This document shows positions 11,548 to 23,151 of a stretch of DNA of 64,000 nucleotides, piece by piece (position 1 is the stretch's first letter; each line of letters begins with the position of its first letter). The notes beneath the pieces are model-generated. The model was given only the letters and a program-made list of their open reading frames with translations. It was not told the origin of the DNA and did no database searches. Origin of the DNA: Pestalotiopsis fici W106-1 (taxonomy: Eukaryota; Ascomycota; Sordariomycetes; Amphisphaeriales; Sporocadaceae). The DNA is taken from positions 2,232,001-2,296,000 of the forward strand of contig NW_006917094.1 in NCBI RefSeq assembly GCF_000516985.1. Reading direction: 5' to 3'. A program made the position numbers and the translations under genes.

Positions 11548-12515
11548 ATGGGTGCCGAAAGTCAAACAGCGTCTGGCGCAAAGCCAAGCTCATCGAGCTC
11601 CTCTGCCGCTGCCAAAAAGCGGAAGCTATCTGCAAGTTATGACCAGGACTCGTCAGCCCCTGCCAGTCATGAGATGGAGTCACCCAAGAAGGCGCGCAAG
11701 AAGAAGGACCCGAATGAGGAGAAGCGACTGCGCAAGTTTCGTGATCATGCGCCCCAGAAATTCAACGATGTCTACCAGCGCGCCACCTCCCAGCGCTTCT
11801 ATGTCCTGAGCAGATCTCGGGCCTGGACAGGACAGTGTCCGGAGGAGATTGTCGAGCTCGCCGGTTCCACTGGGAATATCTATAGCGTTCACATCGCTCG
11901 TCAACCCACTTGCACTTGCCCGCACCACAAGGCCGGTCATCAATGCAAACACATTCTTTACGTCTTATCCCGCGTTCTCCGCGCCAGATTTGACCTGGTC
12001 TACCAACTGGCATTGTTGTCGACTGAATTGGACGAGATCTTCATCCATGCGCCGCCTATTGAAGTTGGCGAAGACGCAGAGAAACCCAAGGAAGACAAGA
12101 ACCGCAAGCCGGTCGAGGGCGACTGCCCCATCTGTTTCATGCCATTCGAAGAAGCAGAGGCAACCGTGTATTGTCGTGCGCAATGTGGCCAGAACATCCA
12201 CAAGGAGTGTTTCGAGATGTGGGCAACTACCAAGCGTCAAAATGGAGGCGCTCGCGACGATCGTGTCACTTGTCCAATGTGTCGAACGCCGTGGCAAGGC
12301 GATGATGACATGATCAAGAAGATCAATATCCCCAAGACTGCCGGAAGAGAAGGCTATGTCAACATTGCTGATCAGCTCGGCATCAGCAGAGTTCGAGGTA
12401 AGTCAGATAGAATATGGGAGACCCTTCAAAGTGCGTAGGCTAACGGACAATAGACACGAGCACGTACTTCTCGGATCCGAGTCGCAGCGGATATTACGGA
12501 AGCAGCTGGCGTTGA
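11548..12515 (+). CDS. SWIM zinc-finger and RING-finger protein, probable E3 ubiquitin ligase
   Basis: Two exons, join(11548..12397, 12454..12515), encode 303 residues. The donor is GTAAGT; the last exon adds about 20 residues ending Gly-Tyr-Tyr-Gly-Ser-Ser-Trp-Arg. A Ser/Ala/Lys-rich N-terminus with basic runs (residues 20-60) looks like a nuclear localisation region. The SWIM finger is Cys122-x-Cys124-x8-Cys133-x-His135. A C3HC4-like RING begins at Cys193-Pro-Ile-Cys196, continues through Cys209, Cys213, His218 and Cys221, and ends with Cys242-Pro-Met-Cys245. The SWIM plus RING order is that of ZSWIM2/MEX-type ubiquitin ligases. E3 activity is inferred from the RING; no substrate is suggested by the neighbours. 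Confidence 0.87.
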
Positions 12516-14329
12516 ACTTCATCCACCGCATGCAACGTGATGAAACACGAATCCACAATTCTGGGAGACCCGTCAAGCCGGATCGAGTAAACGTATGGAC
12601 TATTCTGATATATTTTCCGCTACAACAGGAAATCCATACTTGAAGGCATCCTGAACAGACACACAATGCAAGGCACTGTGGTGTAGGCAATCAGGGTTTT
12701 GCCACCAATCATGCCGATTTTGAGCGAATGCCTTAGCGCGTCTGGCTGCAACGGTAATTCGAAGCCCCAGGGTCAACTGTCTGACTACAGACTGTGAGAA
12801 CATGTCTCCTGCGACTATTATGTCACAGTGCCCCTTTAATTAGCAGCTTTACAAGGACATGCAGCAATGTTCGGTGGAAGCAGAGACTGACTTGGTTCTG
12901 CCTGGACATTAAAAATCTGTCAATAATTGTTGGTCTGATGAGTCTATGGCTCCTGGCTTAAGGAGCCCAAGTGCCAAATCGGTCCTGAACCAAACCATAC
13001 CTCATAGGTGGGTATACTTCTTCATACGCATCGGTCTATGCACGTTTGTCAAAATCTCTCCAAAAGACACCACTTTCAAACAATCATCATCTGTAAAAAA
13101 GAAGAAGAAGAAATATTATGATAAAGAGAATTTTCCAAAACTATTCGAAGAAAAACATACATCTCACTTGATTTGCAATCTTGTTTGATTTACACTGCCA
13201 AATCCCTCATGTAAGCACCGTGCGCAGACTTCTGCTTGGATATGGAGAGACATCCTGGACTAGGTGTCTGCACCCCAGAAAACAATCACGGGGGGGATCC
13301 TAGCCCAGGCCACATCAACCCTGGCTTATCAAAGAGAGGCATATTGCAAATATGGGGTAGTGTTCGCTGCCACGTTTGCGGGGGGTCTTGTGACCAGTCA
13401 GGTGCTGTTCTAGACAGTAATATGATCGCTATCAATTTCCATCCCCAACAACCATGTCACCCCACCCCCCAACTTCCGACTCCAAATCCAGCATCTCGGA
13501 GGTATGGTGCCTATCACTCATCCATACCTATGAGCTTTGAACCATACTATGTATTGTTTCACGATTACGATATAATTCAAGGGCTGCATTAGCGAGACCT
13601 AAGCATTTTGCTTGTTCCTGCCAAGCCTCGAGAGCCTCATGCTTGGCGACACTATAACAGTGAATGGATGATCAAATGGTGTCAAGTCGATTGAGTAGCC
13701 GACAAAACAGCAACTTATAAACGTGGGAATCAATGAGGGTATCACGCACTGAAATGATTTTCAATGTATCATTCTTACCTGGCAAAATGTCGTGTCGTCG
13801 ATGATATCAAGCAGGCTGTGGGTCGCCCAACTTTTACACATCTGGTCTACCTTAGCGCGTATACCTTGGTCGTAAATACTGATTCCATGACTAGAGTATT
13901 GTCTTGACGCAGTTCAATTATCATTGGAGGACATATAAGTTTCAGTCCCGACGACATGGGGCTGCGTATGCGTATTTTGCAAGTTATTTGATAGTCGTGA
14001 CTCGTTAGCTAACACTGATGCGTATGGATGCAAACTACTCATTAGTCGCGACAGGGTCTTGGCATATACAGCTCATAATTGGAGGCTTATTGAATCCCGT
14101 CTATTAGTGGGGACCACGGAACCAATCCGAGCCCCAAGGGGCATGTTAAGGGGGCTCACAAACCCAAGTAGTGTTAAGTTGACGATGCTCTATTGTTTGG
14201 AAACCTGAGCCTTGGGAAAGGACTATATAAACACAGAAGTCTTGGCTGAGCATGGAGGAGAAATGATGGCGCAAGTCATCAAGTCTGATTCATCCATCTC
14301 CCTGGGCAAAAAAGATTACAGCTAGCATC
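12516..14329. other. Long spacer upstream of the polygalacturonase gene
   Basis: 1.8 kb without a credible gene. It should hold the polygalacturonase promoter; a TATA box lies at 14224. At 13254-13264 and 13299-13309 two 11-nt arms form an imperfect inverted repeat (one mismatch, about 34-nt loop). A purine-rich run sits near 13096-13112. Confidence 0.5.
14224..14230 (+). promoter_or_regulatory. TATA box of the polygalacturonase gene
   Basis: TATATAA 106 nt upstream of the ATG at 14330, followed by an A/C-rich leader. A strong core promoter fits an inducible secreted enzyme. Assignment is by sequence and position. Confidence 0.5.
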
Positions 14330-16218
14330 ATGAGATCATTCACCTTCTTCACTGCCTTGGCTTTTGTGGCCGGTGCCCTAGCCTCCCCGGTGGCAGGGCC
14401 AGAGATCACACCTGCTCCAGAGCCAGGCGTCGTCAAGAGGGCAACTAGTTGCACCTTTTCTGGCTCCAATGGCGCCTCTTCTGCCAGCAAGTCTCAGGCT
14501 TCGTGCTCCACGATTGTCCTGTCCAGCGTAGCAGTTCCTTCTGGCACTACGCTGGATCTTTCCAATCTCGAAGATGACACCACTGTAAGCTTCTCCACAG
14601 TGTAGTGCAACGAGGAGGATATTGGCACATCGCATGGTAGAATAACAGCTAACGCCAGTGTAGGTCATCTTTGAAGGAGAGACCACTTGGGGCTACGAGG
14701 AGTGGGATGGCCCGCTGCTCCAGATCAAGGGCAACAAGATTACCATTGAAGGCGCATCCGGTGCCTATCTCAACCCCGACGGAGCCAGATGGTGGGACGG
14801 CGAAGGCTCCAACGGCGGCAAGACCAAGCCCAAGTTCTTTTACGCCCATGATCTGACGGACTCGACCATTACAAACTTGCACATTCAGAACACGCCTGTC
14901 CAAGCCGTGTCCATCAATGGCTGTGATGGACTCACTGTTACAGACATGACCATTGTGAGGAAGACCCTAAGTCATGATACTTTGACACTGGGGAAGATAA
15001 CTAATATTATGCAATTTATAGGACAACTCAGCTGGAGACACTGACGCACTTGGCCACAACACGGTATGCTTTGAATTGGTCTGGTTGGGTACCATTAACC
15101 TGACCAAGAAACAAGCCAATGTCCTTCAATAATGTCAGGTACAAGGTTCTGACCGCTATATAGGATGGTTTCGATATCGGTTCTTCAAGCTCAGTAACCA
15201 TTACAGGTATGTATCCCGGTCTTTCATTACATGACAGAACACTGGCAAAATAGCATACTATCCAGTGGAGCAACAACACTATTGAAACCTTTTCCCATGT
15301 CGTTTGAGAAAGTGCTAACACCAAATACAGGTGCCAATGTTTACAACCAGTGAGTACTTCCCGTGACTGAGAAAAAGTTCATGAACTTGCTTGATTTTGT
15401 CCAAGCAAGAAAATTGAAGCGCCATTGATGGACTTTAATGCACAGCACATTTACTGATTACAATAAAAACAGGGATGATTGCGTGGCCGTCAACTCAGGA
15501 ACGGTAAGTAAACCTTGAGCTATAATTTGGTGGCACAGCTCTGATATGGTCTACAGGATATTACCTTCAGTGGCGGAGTATGTTCTGGAGGACATGGACT
15601 GTCTATCGGATCCGTCGGTGGTCGTAGTGACAACGATGTGGACACAGTGACCTTTGTGAGTACCAAGATCTTCATATCCCCCTTCCCTACTGTTCTCTCT
15701 TCCGGGCTTCAAAACAACGGAGTGATACGCTACTCCTCCATAGCAGCGTGATGAATATAGGTTAACAAAATCGTGTGTCTCAGACAAACTCCGAGGTCAA
15801 GAACTCTGTCAACGGTAAGAAATTATTTGATCCCAGCGATATAGTATAAAAGCCACAATGCTAACTCATATAAATAGGTATCCGCATCAAGGCGTCATCG
15901 GGCGACACGGGAACCATCACCGGCGTGACCTACTCGGGCATTACGCTGCAGTCCATCTCCAAGTACGGCATCATCATCGAGCAAAACTATGACGGCGGCG
16001 ACCTCGACGGCACCACCACGACCGGTATCCCCATCACCAACCTCAAGGTCGAGAATATTGCCGGCACCGATGCCGTGAGCTCCTCTGGCTACAATGTCGT
16101 CATCACTTGCGGTTCCGGCTCCTGCTCCAGCTGGACCTGGTCTGGTGTCGATGTCACTGGCGGCAAGGACTACGGTAGCTGCACCAATGTCCCAAGTGTT
16201 GCTTCTTGCTCGACTTGA
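14330..16218 (+). CDS. Secreted endopolygalacturonase (GH28)
   Basis: Nine exons, join(14330..14584, 14664..14954, 15022..15063, 15164..15206, 15331..15349, 15473..15503, 15557..15655, 15784..15814, 15878..16218), encode 383 residues; every junction keeps frame. A signal peptide (residues 1-18, hydrophobic core then Ala-Leu-Ala-Ser) is followed by a propeptide ending in Lys-Arg, a likely kexin site near residue 36. The GH28 catalytic motifs are all present: Asn-Thr-Asp (195-197), Asp-Asp (218-219), Gly-His-Gly (His240), and Arg-Ile-Lys (273-275). The enzyme hydrolyses internal bonds of pectic homogalacturonan outside the cell. Three exons are very short (19, 31 and 31 nt). C-terminal Cys residues fit the family's disulphides. 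It suggests a plant-associated or saprotrophic lifestyle. Confidence 0.94.
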
Positions 16219-16566
16219 GCGGAGTCGCTTTTTGCCTCGATGCCTCGAGAGGGCTCATGACATCCTTGAAGTGCGCAAGAAGAAACAATTTTGTTCTCTT
16301 CGTTGAAGGGGGCTAGGTCGAGAGGAGTGTTGGCCTTGTGATGAAGTGGCGGCCTTGCGGCTTTCCCGTTGACTTTATTCTTGTAAATATTTCTTCATCC
16401 GTAGTACTTGGTGCTCAATGATATGTTACATATACATGAACAAGCACTGGTTCATTGTGGCAAGCCGATTCTATATTGCTTGATATTATCACTGCATGCC
16501 TAAAGGAATGATGCTACCATATGCATACTGACTGCATTTCATCGATCATGGCACTACATATCCTCT
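16219..16566. other. Convergent 3' spacer
   Basis: 348 nt between the 3' ends of the polygalacturonase (+) and NTF2-like (-) genes. AT-rich, no gene seen. Confidence 0.5.
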
Positions 16567-17569
16567 TCATGACGACTGGTCTCTCTCGGCTTGCATCTTC
16601 TTATCCTCTTCCTCGTTCTTCGGCACCTTAACCATGGTTGGGACAGTGACAGCATTCAACTTCCGGAAAGCCTAATTACGAAAATAAGTTAGTCATCGAG
16701 AACACACGTTCAAAACCACTGGATCATCAACGTTTGGCCCCGTACCGCAAAGGGCCACGACCAGCTCACGGTACAAAAGGCCCACCAAACCACACCAGCA
16801 CCCAAGCCGACGAGGGCACGGGCGGCCGTCAGGGGTAGGACGAGGACCCGGCTACTCACCTCGGAGATGCCGCCCTCGGGCAGATTATCGTTCCAGCGGT
16901 CCTCGACCTTTTCAATCTTGCCGTCGGCGCCGACGTGGATCTTGACGCGCGAGTCCATGACTTGCTCCTTTTTGATGCCCTTGACCGTGTACTTGTTGGA
17001 CAGGTCCAGCTCAATCGGGTTGCCCGCCGACACCACCTGGTGGCGCTGGATCTGGATGGGCTTGAAGACGGCCGGCAGACCGTACCATTGCGCGGCAAAC
17101 TTGTCGTAGCCCGTGGCAATGGTGATATTGTCGGCAAAGGTAGCCGTCTTGGACCAGAGGGAGAGGTGCTTTAGTGTCGGGTTGCCCTCAAAGAGCTATA
17201 CCACAAGGTCAGCTTGGTTAGGTAGGACTGCTAGGTGATGTGTGAAAGAGAACATGAATGTGTGGATGGACACAATAGGGTAAGTTTGACGGGAGGTCAC
17301 CATACGTCGAGGATGCTGCCGACCAGGACTTTTTGTTGATCCGACAAGTCCACGCCCGGAGCAGTGTTGATATTGGTGTTTCTGATATTATGCGACGCGA
17401 AAGTTGCTGAAGAGGCATTAGCCTGTTCCTGAATCTTTGCAGACTCAGAGGGCACACCTGAAGCCATGGTTTTCCGTTGTGCGATGGATGGTATTGCTGA
17501 TGCTATTGTTGTTTTTCTTGTCACTGATAGAGCAGAAGCGGTGCGGACTGTACAAGTTCGTGAAAACAT
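16567..17569 (-). CDS. NTF2-like fold protein, possibly mitochondrial
   Basis: Three exons, complement(17569..17306, 17195..16860, 16671..16567), encode 234 residues; all junctions are in phase 0. The first 35 residues are rich in Arg, Ser and Thr with no acidic residue, like a mitochondrial presequence; a second Met at residue 35 could be an alternative cytosolic start. The core (residues about 78-210) has the pattern of a SnoaL/NTF2-like alpha+beta barrel: Leu-Phe-Glu-Gly-Asn-Pro, Trp-Ser, Ala-Thr-Phe-Ala-Asp, Gln-Trp-Tyr-Gly-Leu, and paired strands ending Val-Glu-Asp-Arg-Trp. The C-terminus is highly charged. Function is unknown. The NTF2-like call rests on pattern only. Confidence 0.72.
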
Positions 17570-19612
17570 GTGGAGGAAATTAGTATTGGGGAAGGACTGT
17601 TACTCAAAGTAGTGCTACGAATCCGTGTTATACATATGCGGTGCTACATGGGCAGTCTGAGACGATACATATTACGGTGATATGTCCATTGATGCATCCT
17701 TTCATCACCGGAATCCTTCCTAGACACGTCGCATCATGTGCGTCAAAGGCGTCCGTCATGACTGTTGTGTTGATGGTTGGGACTCAAATGGACTACGTCA
17801 TGAGCTGGAGCAGTTGCTCCTGTACGATCGGCGCTACTGCAGAGTGCGGCTCGGCCCGTAGCTTGCGGAGAACCGAATGTCTCGAACAGAACTCGCAAGT
17901 TGTCCATCACCAGAGTGATATCACAATTAGGTATTCGTCAGATCAATATCATGGGGAACGGAGCGAAACATTTTGTGAAATGAAGATGTATTGATTTCGG
18001 AGGCCCACCACATGCCCAGGGGCGACCAGAAGTCAGCCCCCCCTCCGTGACCGTTAGTAGATGTCTGTCCTAAGCCCTGCCCAACCATGCCCTTTAAAAT
18101 TGTGTATTTGCGAATTCGGTTGAGTGAGCGTGGTCGTGAGAATGGTCATGAGAATGGTCGTGAAGGTATGCGTATGCGTTTCTGAGGCTTCCGAGCCTTG
18201 TCGGACGAGATTCGATGGGTTTGGCCCCGGTGGGCAAAGGGCACCTAGGCAGGACCAGGACTATAAGGAAGTGAGAATGTGAAGAAAAGAGATATGGCCA
18301 AGATATGCGACTTACATGTCGTTGCTACTAATACAAATTTGATGTTGTGGAAATCCTTGGTCTCGCCGGCAGAACTTGCCCCGGTGGGCACTGGGCGAGA
18401 CTAAGACAGAACGAGAGGCTGAAAAGATACGAGTCGTTTAAAGGTGCGACCGAGTTGTCGTGGCAGAGAAATGCGGTGTTCTGGCGGCCCGTAGGGTCGG
18501 GGTTCCCTGTGGTATCACGGGCCGCGATTGAATAAGAGGAATCAGCCAATGAAGGAGGTGCCGCTGAATGGCAACTGAGAAGGTGCTGCGACTGGGGTAA
18601 AAGTATGTTAGTTGATTGGGAAGAGGGTAAAGGGAGTATGAAGGAATATGTACTTGTTGAATGTTTGAAGACTAGTGGAGGATATGTTTTGGGTTGAAGG
18701 CCCCTAGGGAGGGGGCTGGTCGGATTGTTGTGGTTGTCGTGTTGATTTGTTGAAATGGGGTGAGGAAAAAAGTTTGCAACCCAAAGTGAAACTCGGAGGT
18801 TCTTAAATAAATCTTTCTCGAGCCAGACAGGAAGCTACTGATTGCACGCAGCGCGTGGCCGAGGTACGTACTTGAAGCTGTCGCGGCCTTGCAAACGGGC
18901 ACCGTTGGCCAGATCAGCCCTATTATTGAGCCTCAAGATGGCGCTTGGCCCGATTCGGCGCAGAGGTCACGCTCCAGTCCTGATCCAGGAATATTTTGTT
19001 CGCAGACGGCTAAGGCTTGGTAGGTACTTGGGTCGGGGACCTGAATCCTTCAGCAGCTGATGAACGAGGGCACACGGGCACCATTAACATCTATTTAATC
19101 GATCTCACTGACCAGTGTCTGACGACATACTGTAGGTCCGATGGCAGATATGTATTCCTGGTATCATTTCAATATGATATAGCATTAATAGGAGTAGTTT
19201 AATCTATATCCAGAGATTCAACTTGTGGGCATGTTTATGGGTGTTTCCCTTTGGGTATTCAACTATATGATGTAGAGGTACTTGAAGCCCTGCCGCAAAT
19301 TGTCTCCATCAATTGACACAAAGAGGCCTGCGTCAATGACACTACACCAAAAAAATCATGATGAATTCGCCTGTGCGTCCCAAAGCAGCTCGCTTATTAC
19401 CGGAAGCATGAGCATTGCATCATTCACGTAAATGGCAGTTAAGGATTATGAGACAGTCGGTCTGGCATTAACTACATTACAAATATAGGTAGAGGATTCC
19501 GAGTAAAGATTATCACGTATAATAATAACGAACATATCTTTCCCAAGACTCTGTTATCCATAAAATTTATTCTTCGTCGTGTGGCATTGGCATTGTTCGA
19601 ACGCACAGTAGC
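17570..19612. other. 2-kb spacer between minus-strand genes
   Basis: No credible gene. It contains a 12-nt tandem repeat (18132-18167) and two copies of the 13-mer GCCCCGGTGGGCA at 18224-18236 and 18378-18390. The part next to 17570 should be the NTF2-like promoter. Confidence 0.5.
18132..18167. repeat. 12-nt tandem repeat, three imperfect copies
   Basis: Units GGTCGTGAGAAT, GGTCATGAGAAT and GGTCGTGAAGGT follow each other directly. It is intergenic with no evident function. Confidence 0.6.
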
Positions 19613-21034
19613 TCAGCCAGCCTGGTAGAGACCAAGTGCCGCAACATGAGGGTTGAGCATAGTCAAGTTGAACGGAGTGACATAAAGATCTTTATCGGTG
19701 ATTGCCAGGAACATGGTACCATTGATCGCTGGATCACCTTCATAGACGCTAGTGTTGGGCTGAATGGTCCAGGCAGTATTCTCGGTTACATCCTGCAGCG
19801 GGCTGTACGTGACGTTCAGCTGCGTAACCCAGGCCGCAAAGGCAGGCTTGCTGGCAGTTGTAGATGTCACATAACTATTGTTGGGACCAACGGCTTGGCC
19901 GGGGGCGTCCCAGGACAGGTAGACCTTGCGGCCCGCGTATGACAGAGGTTCAGTCCGGTTGCGAGTAATGGCGGGGCTACAGTTGACTCCGGTCTCAGTG
20001 GCATTGACGCACGAGTCACCATCCTCTAGGTCCGACGTCGAGAGTGTGTTGGTCCAACCACCAGTTGTCTCATTGAAAACATTTGACCCATTGACACGGG
20101 CCGGGTTGGGCTGATTAAGAATGTTCAGGGCCGGCAAGTTCTGCCAAACCAGTCGAGTTTGGTTCGCAGGACAGGATGAAATGTACGGCGCCAGAAGAGT
20201 CCATGCCCAAGATTGAGGGACACCCACTTCGAACCAGACTGGCATGGGGAAGAGGCCTTCAAACTGGCGGAAGATCATTTGTTGGCGAGCCTCGGTTGAG
20301 ATGGACTGCAGCAAAAGCTGAGCACTCTCACGTGAGTCCAAATGAGGCAAGAAACCGTAAACTCCAGACTCGCCAAAGCGAGTCAACTTTTGGCTGAAAT
20401 CCACATACTCGCGGACACTGGAGACTGGGTAGTTGTAGGTGCATTGAACTGGAGCTTCAGCGCCGAGGATGTTACTCAGAAGCGTGGCATGGCCAACTTC
20501 CTGATCAGCCATGAACTCGAGCAAGAATCGGTCCTCGGCGTTCAGACCAGCTTGCTCGAAATCCTCGGTACTAAAAGTTGCCAATCCCCAATGGAAGAGG
20601 TCCAGCTCGATCCATTCTTGGTAGAGAGCAAGCGCTAGGGATTCATAGTCGAAATCGCTTTGAGGACGATATACCGGCGCGGACCCGTTCACCCCCGCGC
20701 CGCCACCAGGGGTATAAGGCGCTGGCTGAGGCGAGTGAAGCTTTCCGTCAGCCGGGTACTGATACTTGAGGGGGTCAGCAGGCAATGCAGCCACCGATGC
20801 TGCAGTGACGGTGGTAGACAAAGCACCAGTGGTTGTGGGTGTGCCAGTGTAAGGACCGTGGGAGGTCACATTGGTGACGGGAACAATAGAAGCGGTGACT
20901 GGCGCGGCTGATGTATATGTGGTTGTAGGCTCAGAATAAAATCGCTTCTCAACCTCGGGCTCAAGAGGCACGGCGAACGACGGTGAGACGATTGCCAGAA
21001 GGCTTGCGCCCTTCAAAACCCGCGAGACACCCAT
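19613..21034 (-). CDS. Rds1-like secreted stress-response protein with ferritin-like domain
   Basis: A single exon of 473 residues from the ATG at 21034. An upstream in-frame ATG at 21124 precedes a signal-peptide-unlike stretch and the TATA box (21102-21108) lies between, so I chose 21034. Residues 1-21 are a signal peptide ending Ser-Phe-Ala-Val-Pro, followed by a Thr/Ala/Pro-rich low-complexity linker. The ferritin-like four-helix region begins with Glu-Trp-Ile-Glu-Leu-Asp-Leu-Phe-His-Trp-Gly-Leu. It includes Glu-Phe-Met-Ala-Asp-Gln-Glu-Val-Gly-His-Ala, where the Glu and His look like metal-binding ferritin-type residues. The family is named after fission yeast rds1, which responds to nutrient and stress signals; its enzymatic role is unknown. 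Multiple Asn-X-Ser/Thr sites agree with secretion or wall location. Confidence 0.88.
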   Translation of the reverse strand: MGVSRVLKGASLLAIVSPSFAVPLEPEVEKRFYSEPTTTYTSAAPVTASIVPVTNVTSHGPYTGTPTTTGALSTTVTAASVAALPADPLKYQYPADGKLHSPQPAPYTPGGGAGVNGSAPVYRPQSDFDYESLALALYQEWIELDLFHWGLATFSTEDFEQAGLNAEDRFLLEFMADQEVGHATLLSNILGAEAPVQCTYNYPVSSVREYVDFSQKLTRFGESGVYGFLPHLDSRESAQLLLQSISTEARQQMIFRQFEGLFPMPVWFEVGVPQSWAWTLLAPYISSCPANQTRLVWQNLPALNILNQPNPARVNGSNVFNETTGGWTNTLSTSDLEDGDSCVNATETGVNCSPAITRNRTEPLSYAGRKVYLSWDAPGQAVGPNNSYVTSTTASKPAFAAWVTQLNVTYSPLQDVTENTAWTIQPNTSVYEGDPAINGTMFLAITDKDLYVTPFNLTMLNPHVAALGLYQAG

Positions 21035-21101
21035 TTTGACTCTGTTGGGAGACTGTTGTGGTTTGTTGTGAATTCTGGCCTTGAGCTGGCAAATCTTATT
21101 A

Positions 21102-21108
21102 TTATATA
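21102..21108 (-). promoter_or_regulatory. TATA box of the Rds1-like gene
   Basis: TATATAA on the minus strand, 68 nt before the chosen ATG at 21034. It also argues that the longer ORF start at 21124 is not used. Confidence 0.5.
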
Positions 21109-22011
21109 CACAGCCTCCAACCACGACAACATTCCAAAAAAAAAATTCTTCTTTGGAATTATAATGATGACGCTGCTTATTGAGCTTTGATCAGCATATC
21201 TGCAAGTAGTGCCAAGTCGTCATCATTACTTCAGTCAAACTGGACTTCGACATGGGGGTAACACGGTCACAAGCGCCGAGTAACGGAAGTATATGAAGTC
21301 AATAGTGTTTGACTAAAAAGTGCTGTGGGTTGTACGCGTTATTTACGTTACATTACCCCCGGCCACATTTCCTGTGCAGTATATTATACACTGTTATTGA
21401 GTAAAACCTGGAGCCAGCGAGCCTGGATATGCGAGATCTACGTGAGTGGATGGTGGTAGTTACCGTGCTTGCCGTGGAGTTAATGGTTCCATTGACATGT
21501 ACTCGTCATCTTAATTCATGGCTCGAAGTGGATGGCCGGCCTGTATGCGGAGTTGATGGTCGAATCAGTGGCGCCAACGCCGTTTGAATTCAATATGGGA
21601 CTTCTTACCTTGATGGATGACAACCAAATACAAGTCTGCATACAAAATATCCATGATACTCGACAGCTACAATATGTGAGGCGATACAATGATCAATCTA
21701 CACGATCTGTCCATCCGTGTTGCCGACAAGGCGCACGTGGGAGGCGGTGGACTGTCTCATGGAGTACCAAACCGCGGAGAATGCTATATACCCTTTGAAC
21801 GGAAATAAACAGCAAGGGGTGATAGAGTCGGTGTGATTTGCTCCGTAAGTACCAACACTGTCCCGAGGGCTCCGGGGGCAATTGCCGATTCGTCATCAAT
21901 ATTTGACGAGATTATGTCTCTTTGATGAATGGACTGGAAATTCAACCAGTTGCGTTTCTTGTGAGGGTAGAACCACGGCGGGATTAACATGGAATCTAGA
22001 ATACATGGGGG

Positions 22012-22031
22012 TTTTTTTTTTTTTTTTTTTT
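22012..22031. repeat. Poly(T) tract of 20
   Basis: An uninterrupted run of 20 T in the divergent spacer. It is either a nucleosome-excluding promoter element or a replication-slippage tract, and its exact length is prone to sequencing error. Confidence 0.8.
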
Positions 22032-23151
22032 GGAATCCATGTGGAATCAGATACCGATTTGCCCTATTGCTGGTGATCGCCAATAGTGATCGGGCCACCG
22101 AACGTTGTGCCTGGACTTGGCAACCCGGTAAGGCTCCTGGTTCGCTCAGGAGCACTTTGTCCGGATCTTGGGTACATCTTGCAACTTTTACATTTCAAGA
22201 AGCAATTTTTCTTCCAATCATTTGAGGTCTAGACTCGCATTCTTCTCCCGATTGGAGCAGTCGTATCTTTGAACTTGCACAAACGTTGGGAAACAATTCA
22301 CAAGGTACTTACAACGTGGAGAAATAATGGGAGGCATTCCAAGTGGTGACGTTTAATGGTTGTCATCTCGCCCACTTTTGATTCCTCAGAAACCATTTTG
22401 CCATTATACTCCAGTGGGGACGGAGCGGGAAACGGAGACTCCCCAGAATCTTCGGTCAACGGCACCTAAAAGAGAGAAAGAGGGTCCCGAGGTCCTCCAA
22501 CACAGCTGGCGGCCTGCAGGGTTGGACTCTGGCGGCTCTGCTACGGCATGACTACAAAGTCGCTAGCGGGCATAAGGCGCTCAATTGCACTTCACTGCCC
22601 CCTGTTGGAATGCCAAGCAGCATAAACCTATTTAGAAAATCTTCTTTACAAGTGCAAAATATAAATAAATGTGGAGAGGCGATAATATCGAATTTCATGA
22701 GTTATCATTAAAACATCATTAATGGACGGGTGATAACGTCAATCGTGGTTCGATAGTTTAGTTGATAGCTGCCAGATATCTAGGTGGTCGGCAAGGTACC
22801 CTCGGTCTGCACTAATAAGGTTAGGTACCAGTAGGCAGGTAGGTAATGTAGGGACCAGAAGCTACAGCGCAGCTGCCCCGCGAGAGCTCAAGGTCGCGAC
22901 TCCAATGAACCAACGACGCGCCTCAGCTTTTGCGATTCAACACTTGCACCTACTTTTTGCGCCACCAATGATACTACAAAGCACCGACGTCCGAATGCCA
23001 TGAGAGAACCTTAACCATATACAATTATGATGTGATTTTGGCTTTTCCGAATTTTCTCTTTGCCATTTTGTATTTATTGTGCCTGCTGCTCGTCGACATA
23101 CCGTAACCTCCAGCCCTTCCTTCTTGGTTCATTCAAACCACTGCCGTCGAG

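Larger units (their letters stand above)
21035..23151. other. Divergent 2.1-kb spacer between the Rds1-like and SPT8 genes
   Basis: Holds both promoters and a 20-nt T run (22012-22031). No ORF with protein-like composition was found. Several TAGGT/GGTACC-rich words occur around 22790-22850. Confidence 0.55.

Noticed and set aside
12715..12775. tRNA-like T-arm on the minus strand (TTCGAAT word)
   Set aside because: The flanking bases do not pair into a T-stem and no acceptor or anticodon arm could be formed.
13254..13309. Imperfect inverted repeat in the spacer before the polygalacturonase
   Set aside because: Only 11-nt arms with a mismatch and a loop of about 34 nt; too weak to call a terminator or mobile-element end.
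17641..17994. 117-codon plus-strand ORF
   Set aside because: Its Cys/Met/Ser-rich composition looks random; it has no signal peptide or domain and no supporting introns.
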